Assembly (NCBI GenBank): GCA_012295275.1
Contig: CM022676.1
Coordinates: 7,051,219 to 7,064,718, forward strand
DNA length: 13,500 nt
DNA from: Chrysomallon squamiferum
Taxonomy: Eukaryota > Mollusca > Gastropoda > Neomphalida > Peltospiridae
Direction: 5' to 3'
In this document: in pieces, positions 8,256-13,500 of the stretch
Position numbering within the stretch: the first letter of the stretch is position 1
Layout: each line of letters starts with the position of its first letter
Translations under genes and position numbers: made by a program
Notes under the pieces: generated by a model
Told to the model about the DNA's origin: nothing
Database searches by the model: none
Seen by the model: the letters and a program-made list of their open reading frames with translations, nothing else

Positions 8256-9695
8256 TTTAATTTTAATTTTATTTTTATTATTATTTTAATTTAGAGTTTT
8301 ACCTCTGTGGGTTGGAGCTCGTGGTGTAGAATTTGACTGGAGATATATTCAGATGAGTTTTGATTCCAATGTTAGCCTTGTAAGTATCATCATCATCATT
8401 GTCGTTAATAAGGCTTCTACAAATCTTCGTTTAAAATATTTATAAAGCATTTATTTACTAGCTTATAAAAATCAGTAGAATACTTCAATGTTTTTTTAAA
8501 AAAAATAATGGTCATAAGATCAATTATTTTCTAAAAATACTTTTTTTTTTTTTGCTCTTTTTTCCACATAATAGTCATAAGATCAGTTCTCCTCCTTATA
8601 TTATTTTCTGTTAGAAGCAGTGTTTTGTCTTGAGATACAATAAGTCACTGGATGTTTTCTTCCTGATGTATCTACAAAGCTGTTTTATAAAAAAAAAAAA
8701 TTTTTAAATTCCTGATTCATCATATAAGTATGGCAGTGTTGGTATGATAGTATTTTCTGCTATAACCATTTTTATAAACAAATTGAGTGAAATGATTTCA
8801 GTTTTAATGAATTTTATTATTAATATTTTTTTTTTTTCCAGATTCATCATATAAGTATGGCAATGCTGGTGTGGTTGTACTGTAGAAGTGATTTACAGAA
8901 ATCTTTAATTCCCATAGTGATAGCTTTACTGGCTCTTGGATGTTACAGGCCTCTCATTGTAGAGTAAGTAAATATACAGTTTATCTCTCTTTTATGTCTA
9001 TCATTATGTCTGATCTGGTTTTATTTGTTGTTTTTGTTGCGTTTTTGGTGTGGAGGGCACTAATGCAAGTTTGATTGTATGAAATTTAAAAAAAAAAAAC
9101 ACAAACAATCCAGATTTTTACTGAATGATTAAAAAATTAATTAAATTCAGTTTATCATTTTACTTTTCTTACTTTCCTCCTTTTTTCTTTCATTTGAGAG
9201 AGTTTTGTCTTTCTTTTTTTATTTTCAGTTTCATTATATCATCTTTCAGTTGCATCTTTATTTTTTAAATTCCTTACTCACCCAGCATTTTCAATTTTAT
9301 GTGATAAAGATTATTTAAACTTCTTTTTTATTATTATTTTGAATTCTACACACACACACACACACACACAGAAAGAAGGGGATTAAATACATACAAACAC
9401 ATATACATCCATGCCTGCACACAATAGATCAAAGATCTATTTTATTTTTGTCTCTCACCCTCTCTTTTTTTTTTCAATGTTAATTCTGTATTTTATTTAC
9501 TGATTAACAAACTTGTAAAATATATATATATATATATATTTTTTTTTTTTTCCCCTCAGAATTCTTATACACGCCATAGGGCTTGGATCATGGACATTGT
9601 TGTTAGCAAAAGCCATCTTCACAGCCACTGTTGCAATGATTTCACTACAGATGTATCTGGGAATTCCTTCACAGCTTGCCAACTCGTATTACTAA
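6247..9695 (+). CDS. TMEM147: Transmembrane protein 147, ER multipass translocon subunit, six exons
   Basis: The coding exons are 6247-6323, 6952-7087, 7598-7734, 8295-8379, 8842-8963 and 9560-9695. They join in frame to 231 codons with the stop, giving 230 residues against 224 for human TMEM147. Family blocks appear in order: [14 protein letters not shown] (about 4-17), [12 protein letters not shown] (27-38), [12 protein letters not shown] (47-58), [10 protein letters not shown] (76-85), GWATAELVM (107-115), [19 protein letters not shown] (120-138) and [12 protein letters not shown] (193-204). From the family this is a seven-pass ER membrane protein that, with nicalin and NOMO, forms the complex behind Sec61 that helps insert multi-spanning proteins. 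Several hydrophobic segments consistent with that topology are visible. An in-frame TGA at 6181-6183 with no ATG between it and 6247 fixes the start. All introns have GT..AG borders. The C-terminus is a few residues longer than in human. The neighbour, Flattop, is divergent and functionally unrelated. Confidence 0.96.
6952..7087 (+). CDS. TMEM147: TMEM147 exon 2
   Basis: This exon encodes the end of Leu26 to Gly71: [16 protein letters not shown], then [11 protein letters not shown], then GGFDVTG. The acceptor is TTTTTAG|, and the donor GGG|GTAATG leaves phase 0. A later AG four bases on would bring an immediate stop, so the first AG is used. The segment between FFP and FDVTG is the variable loop of the family. 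Confidence 0.95.
7100..7138. repeat. (AAC)n and (AAAT)n tract
   Basis: A run of CAA units followed by AAAT units lies just inside TMEM147 intron 2. The open frame that runs from exon 2 into it as a Thr stretch is intronic. Confidence 0.8.
7558..7592. repeat. (TTTA)n microsatellite abutting the exon 3 acceptor
   Basis: Eight or so TTTA units end five bases before the acceptor AG of TMEM147 exon 3, so the repeat itself supplies most of the pyrimidine tract. Confidence 0.9.
7598..7734 (+). CDS. TMEM147: TMEM147 exon 3
   Basis: This exon encodes residues 72-116 plus two bases of Arg117: [14 protein letters not shown], then [20 protein letters not shown]. The acceptor TTGTTAG| follows directly on a TTTA microsatellite, and the donor is CG|GTTAGA. 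It corresponds to the human stretch EFMKASVDVADLIG through GWATAELIM. Confidence 0.95.
8197..8290. repeat. (TTA)n microsatellite abutting the exon 4 acceptor
   Basis: A long TTA tract with a few T-rich interruptions runs to within a few bases of the acceptor of TMEM147 exon 4. Its plus-strand translation is a Leu run, which is not a gene. Confidence 0.9.
8295..8379 (+). CDS. TMEM147: TMEM147 exon 4
   Basis: This exon encodes the end of Arg117 to Leu145: [18 protein letters not shown], then [10 protein letters not shown]. This is the most conserved block of the protein. The acceptor AATTTAG| comes after a long TTA microsatellite, and the donor is CTT|GTAAGT. A second AG two bases on would break the frame. 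Confidence 0.95.
8505..8588. repeat. Two copies of a 21-base direct repeat in TMEM147 intron 4
   Basis: Copies at 8505-8525 and 8568-8588 share 19 of 21 bases (around GTCATAAGATCA), 63 bases apart. Together with the partial exon 5 copy further on, this points to local duplication within this intron. Confidence 0.8.
8709..8752 (+). pseudogene. Decayed partial copy of TMEM147 exon 5
   Basis: Bases 8715-8752 match the first 38 bases of exon 5 (8842-8879) at 33 positions, including 21 identical bases in a row at the start, and the preceding TTCC is shared too. The splice acceptor CCAG of the real exon is CCTG here, so the AG is lost. The reading frame gives [10 protein letters not shown] and then TGA where exon 5 has TGG for Trp. 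Similarity ends soon after. This looks like a local duplication of the intron-exon border that has since lost function, or conceivably a remnant of a former duplicated exon. Confidence 0.8.
8842..8963 (+). CDS. TMEM147: TMEM147 exon 5
   Basis: This exon encodes residues 146-185 plus two bases of Glu186: [18 protein letters not shown], then [19 protein letters not shown]. The acceptor is a T-run followed by CCAG|, and the donor is GA|GTAAGT. A decayed near-copy of its first 38 bases lies 127 bases upstream in the intron and is listed separately. Confidence 0.94.
9348..9370. repeat. (CA)n microsatellite
   Basis: About eleven AC units lie in TMEM147 intron 5. Confidence 0.9.
9520..9551. repeat. 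(TA)n plus poly(T) before the exon 6 acceptor
   Basis: About ten TA units lead into a T run that forms the pyrimidine tract of the TMEM147 exon 6 acceptor. Confidence 0.9.
9560..9695 (+). CDS. TMEM147: TMEM147 exon 6 with stop codon
   Basis: This exon encodes the end of Glu186 to Tyr230: [18 protein letters not shown], then a final hydrophobic segment, and a tail ending SQLANSYY before TAA at 9693-9695. The acceptor is CCCCTCAG|. It matches the human C-terminal part (HLCSLGSWAALLARA) but ends in a few extra residues. Confidence 0.94.
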
Positions 9696-9812
9696 CTTTA
9701 ATACAAAACAGTTTTTAACCACACTTCAGCATACTTATTATATATATCCACCCCAAATGATATGCCGGACTGGACTGTTCCAGTATGAAGAAAACTGGAG
9801 TGGATAGTTCCT

Positions 9813-9818
9813 AATAAA
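9813..9818 (+). terminator. Putative poly(A) signal of TMEM147 (AATAAA)
   Basis: This canonical hexamer lies about 120 bases past the stop codon and is followed by a T/G-containing stretch. Further AATAAA hexamers at 10169-10174 and 10229-10234 could give longer 3' ends. The first is the simplest choice. Confidence 0.6.
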
Positions 9819-11579
9819 GGGGAGAAGACTTTTAAGCAGAACATTGTTTCATATTCAAATGTATATTTGGTTGAAGAGGAGTAGGTCCCAAGTTTATTCA
9901 ATTTAAAAGTTGAAGCAGTTTGTTTTATTAGGGTATAAAAGAAAAAAAATGTAATAATGCAAAAAATACGTATTTATATATGCACTGTGTATAAATGTTT
10001 TTGAACAGTTATGAAAAATTTTTTCCCATTGTAAATGGACTCATTGTAAGCACACTCATTTCAGCATTTAAAACAGTAAGAAACTATACATGCATGCACA
10101 TACCCTTGTTCATCTTTTTACACTTTGTTTTTATTTGTAGTTTTTTAAATTTCATTTTTTTATACCAGAATAAAAAACTGCCTGAGATGCTTTTGTTTAT
10201 TACAAGGTTATATTGATATTTGAAAAACAATAAATTATGATAAACCACAATGTTGTTACTGTTTTGTAATTATCATAAAAATAATATCGTACAATAATAT
10301 AGTAATCAGTAATATTCTAGTATGTTACAGATAAAACAGATACAAAATTAATACATTCCCAAAGTTGGTTTCTGGAAACTAGATAATGGGTATTGTACCT
10401 GTTCTGTGTATATAAAGATTTTATTTAAAAAATATAAAATATAAATCTTTATTCCGATAGAAACGATACATTCATTTTACACAAAAATATTTTTGTTTTG
10501 TTTTTCAATTTATTTTTTTTATATTTGTATTTATTGTGGTTGACTTGTGTTAAGAATTTTAATGCTTCAATAAAAATTAAAATTCAGGTGTTTCTAACTT
10601 TAAAAGAAAAAAAAATGTACAAACCATACTCTGAAACAACAGACAGGTGGAACTGGAAAAATCCTACAAAACAAATGCCAAGAAGACGAATTTTTGTAGA
10701 AAAATGGAACAAATGATTCTGTAATGGGATTTATAGACAAACAAATTACTGAACAAACACTAACAATTAGTTAGTTTACACAAACCAACACATAAACAAC
10801 AAACACTGACATTTTAAATAGTTTATTTTCAAACAAATCAAAACAAAGTTATCCAATACACTGAAATTTTATAATACACAATTATCCAAACTCTGTACAG
10901 AAGTTTTATTATATTATTTGTAAGTTATTTTTCTACAATTTCAAATATTAGAGAAAAAGAAAAAAAACCAACGTTTTATATGTATTATAACAAGTGTTTT
11001 CTTTGTTAATATTCCATAATAATATAACAATGAAATATATTCTATTTTACATTATCTACAACAAAATATTTAGATATCTGTTCAAGACAAATTTCAATTA
11101 AATAAAGGGGGGAAAAAAAGAAAAGTTTTAAAGCAAATTATAAGATTAAGCTGAAAACTAACAATGCAAGATCATGAAATATTTTACTTTCATCATATCT
11201 GGAAATAAATAAATTGCATGCAATAAAAAAAAATGTGACAAGCATTTTGCTTTATTATAATATTTAAGTAATAAATTAGTTTTATTCTAATAGAATAAAA
11301 CATGAATATTCACAAACAACTGATATTTAGTTATTGTTTTATATAATATTTAATAATTTGATTAACAGTTTATTTTATATCTATTTGTTAGTAACATTGT
11401 AGATTTTTGTTTTGTTGCTGTTTATTGTTCTGTTAGTTTTAAAGAATTCTAATTATTAATTTTTTTAAATTATTATCTTAGTAATATTATACAGTAATAT
11501 TAAAGAACACCCTGACACCATCAAACTTAAAACATTGTTACTTAACTATTTTGTATTAACTGCAAACCTATTGTTTTAC

Positions 11580-11634
11580 ATTTATTTATTTATTTATTTA
11601 CTTGTTTATTTACTTTATTTATTTATTTATTTAA
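11580..11634. repeat. (TTTA)n microsatellite
   Basis: Two TTTA blocks are separated by a few TTTAC and TTTG variants. Intergenic. Confidence 0.85.
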
Positions 11635-12043
11635 TGCTGGTACACATTTAGTGCTACTGTTTATAGAAATATTTTAAAAATAATAATAATAAAATAAAAT
11701 AAAAAGAAGAATATTTGGGCATATTTAATCAAAATGGTATCAGGAAGCTTTCAGTAAGATCCTAAAATTATGTTAATGTCTTTTTGATTGTCCATTCCTG
11801 CATATTAAATCCAAACTTATCAGTGAAATTGTTAATTTTTTTTCTTCTTTTTTTTTTTTTTTTATATTTAAGTAGATAGCACATACAATTTAGATTTTAA
11901 TTAGTTGATTTCTTATGGGTTTATGTGGCAAATATTTTAAATTGAAAAATTCCTCGAAGTTGTGCTGTTTATGCCAAAACCAGTTGTTAATGTCTTTTAT
12001 ATTACAATGGGCAAATAATACCAAGAGATAAACATTTAAAAAC

Positions 12044-12067
12044 AAAAAAAAAAAAAAAAAAAAAAAA
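12044..12067. repeat. poly(A) tract
   Basis: An A run of about 24 bases without an attached element or visible flanking duplication. Confidence 0.85.
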
Positions 12068-12341
12068 TTGGGTTGGGATTTATAAAAATATTCTAAACAT
12101 ATTTATCTTTCTTAAATTCAATATTTAAAAAAAAAACACCCAAAAAACATTTAACATTTTAAAAAAATTAACAGGAAAAAAAGGAGATATATTCAAATAA
12201 TCCATGGAAAGTTTTGCATAAGATACAACAAAATAATTGAAGAACAATCCTTATAACTAATTAAGTCATTAAGAGGTAATTAAAAATGATTTTCAAAAAC
12301 TATTATTATCTTAATTAATTATTACCCGGTTATTTAGTCTC

Positions 12342-12355
12342 ATCACCATGGTAAC
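12342..12355. promoter_or_regulatory. Isolated X-box-like RFX motif
   Basis: The bases ATCACC-AT-GGTAAC fit the X-box pattern RYYNYY-N(1-3)-RRNRAC, with the classic CCATGG centre and a good GGTAAC half site. It lies about 2.6 kb beyond the TMEM147 stop in DNA with no visible gene. It could be a distal element or a chance match. Confidence 0.35.
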
Positions 12356-12708
12356 AAATCCTAGCAATTCATATATTCCAAACATATACATATCAATAAC
12401 AACATCTTTAACACAATACATATATTTCAAAATACATATAAATAGCTTGAAAAACAAAAACTCTGACCAAATATTGTAATAAAGCATATAATATTCAATC
12501 CTTTATGGAAATTTGCAGAACACTAATTAAGTCTATGTGTACATAAATTTTTAAAAATTCTTGAAAATATAATTATGTACATCTGTATGACTGTATCAGT
12601 CAAGTCTATATTTATCTTTGTTACCCAGAATTTTTTTTTTTTTTTAATTTGAACAACTGAGAGATGTTAATGATTCATAAATCAAATCATTTGTAACAAA
12701 AAAGTTCT

Positions 12709-12715
<7 letters not shown>

Positions 12716-12742
<27 letters not shown>

Positions 12743-12756
12743 TTAAAAATGTAAAA

Positions 12757-12809
<53 letters not shown>

Positions 12810-12854
12810 CAACAATAATAATAATATAAATAAGCAAATAAATAAATAAATAAT
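12716..12854. repeat. poly(A) tract followed by compound AAT/AAC/AAAT microsatellite
   Basis: An A run of about 27 bases is followed, after a short gap, by roughly 17 AAT units, then AAC units, AAT again and AAAT units. Intergenic. Confidence 0.9.
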
Positions 12855-13043
12855 CAGTACAAAAAAAAATAAGTCGTCCATTGTGAACTTAAGACCAACT
12901 ACTACTCAAAATCAAAAAGAAATATTTGAAATTTCTACACTAAACACTAATGAGAGACCTCTGAATAGCTAAAATGTTGCTGTGAATGATAATGTATAAT
13001 CTAACCATTACAAAAAAACAAACAAAAAAAATAATTAAAAAAA

Positions 13044-13068
13044 ATATATATATATATATATATATATA
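13044..13068. repeat. (AT)n microsatellite
   Basis: About twelve uninterrupted AT units, intergenic. Confidence 0.9.
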
Positions 13069-13500
13069 AAATAAACAAAACAGGTTAAAAACTGATTCCT
13101 CAACTATCAAACTAATGTAGAAACTTTTGTTTTATGACATCATTATGCAACATTATCTACTCAAAACCTGAGTTTAGATTAAGCTTTATGTTACATTATG
13201 TTTTATTTTTTTTATTAAATATTTCTATAGTGACTTGAATGAAAAACCTTTATTTACATTTTTATTTACTTCCAACTTTGTTTTGTTTTCTAGTTTGAAA
13301 ATATAGTTTGAAGTTTAGTAATGTTTTTGTATATTCTTCTATGTTTTTTGTATTCATTTATTTATTTAATTTACTAAAGCAGTATTAGTAGTCCTTCTTT
13401 CAAAGAATGTGTGGAACATTTTTATTTAAAAAAAAAAAAAAAACCATCTTCATGTTTATGTTAATGATTCTCTCTCTCTTTTCTATGATTTTCAATGTAA

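Larger units (their letters stand above)
9840..13500. other. AT-rich intergenic region downstream of TMEM147, no gene seen
   Basis: No exon of a recognisable gene, tRNA or mobile element was found on either strand. Short open frames occur at 10498-10716 on the plus strand and at about 11900-12040 on the minus strand, but they lack family resemblance, splice context or a compositional rise. The region carries several microsatellites and homopolymer runs and an isolated RFX-like motif near 12350. Part of it may be a long 3' UTR of TMEM147, or of a leftward gene that starts beyond the window. Confidence 0.65.

Noticed and set aside
8107-8289. Plus-strand frame ending in a long Leu run
   Set aside because: It is intronic, and the Leu run is the TTA microsatellite before TMEM147 exon 4.
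9423-9441. Inverted repeat AATAGATC-AAA-GATCTATT as a possible functional hairpin
   Set aside because: Arms are only eight bases and AT-rich, it is inside an intron, and such palindromes are expected by chance in this window.
9497-9901. Minus-strand frames over TMEM147 exon 6 and the 3' UTR
   Set aside because: The first is antisense to a well-supported exon, and the second lies over the 3' UTR without any recognisable motif.
9995-10716. Plus-strand frames downstream of TMEM147, one ending with a basic stretch around MPRRR
   Set aside because: There is no family resemblance, and the Phe/Leu/Lys-rich composition is what AT-rich DNA yields. The MPRRR similarity to the start of Flattop exon 3 is limited to five residues, and nothing after it matches.
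11780-11840. Minus-strand short stretch reading TDKFGFNMQEWTIKKTLT before a stop
   Set aside because: It is only about 22 codons, preceded by a poly(A)-rich sequence rather than a pyrimidine tract and acceptor, so it cannot be supported as a terminal exon.
11900-12040. Minus-strand open stretch of about 55 codons without a start, containing NNWFWHKQHNFEEFF
   Set aside because: It looks protein-like but has no ATG, no convincing splice acceptor and no family I recognise. It may be a chance open frame or a very old element fragment; a protein search would decide.
1-13500. CRISPR arrays, bacterial operons, tRNA genes or intact transposons
   Set aside because: No regularly spaced repeats with unique spacers, no ribosome-binding-site-led gene strings, no tRNA B-box-like sequences, and no transposase or reverse transcriptase motifs were seen. 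The repeats present are simple microsatellites.

Overview
The window is nuclear DNA from a multicellular animal. It is very AT-rich (about three quarters A+T by eye), crowded with simple repeats, and its genes are split by spliceosomal introns of 400-640 bases with GT..AG borders. One of the two genes encodes a ciliary microtubule protein, so the organism builds motile cilia. The abundant TAA/TTA, TTTA and GT repeats and the degenerate TATCTGT tract remind me of lophotrochozoan genomes, especially molluscs, but that placement is a guess; only 'invertebrate-like metazoan' is well supported.

Layout. Bases 1-2320 are AT-rich DNA with no gene I can support. Bases 2324-5213, minus strand, hold a complete five-exon gene for Flattop (CFAP126), with a predicted product of 259 residues. 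Bases 5214-6246 are the region between two divergent start codons. It contains an X-box-like RFX site close to Flattop, a G-quadruplex-type G tract, and several ETS-type sites close to the other gene. Bases 6247-9695, plus strand, hold a complete six-exon gene for TMEM147, with a predicted product of 230 residues and a poly(A) signal at 9813. Bases 9840-13500 are AT-rich DNA with microsatellites and no supportable gene.

Both gene models were assembled from short exons by hand: reading frames join cleanly at every splice site, and the joined proteins resemble the known families along their length. Most long open frames in the window are translations of microsatellites or of the wrong strand. 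The two genes have unrelated jobs. Flattop belongs to the ciliary doublet microtubule. TMEM147 belongs to the ER multipass translocon with nicalin and NOMO. They may share promoter DNA but not a pathway.

I see no new defence, mobile or RNA system. The observations most worth following are a decayed copy of the start of TMEM147 exon 5 inside the preceding intron, with its splice acceptor AG changed to TG and an early stop; the X-box at the expected distance from Flattop; a G-quadruplex motif between the divergent genes; and an isolated RFX-like site near 12350.
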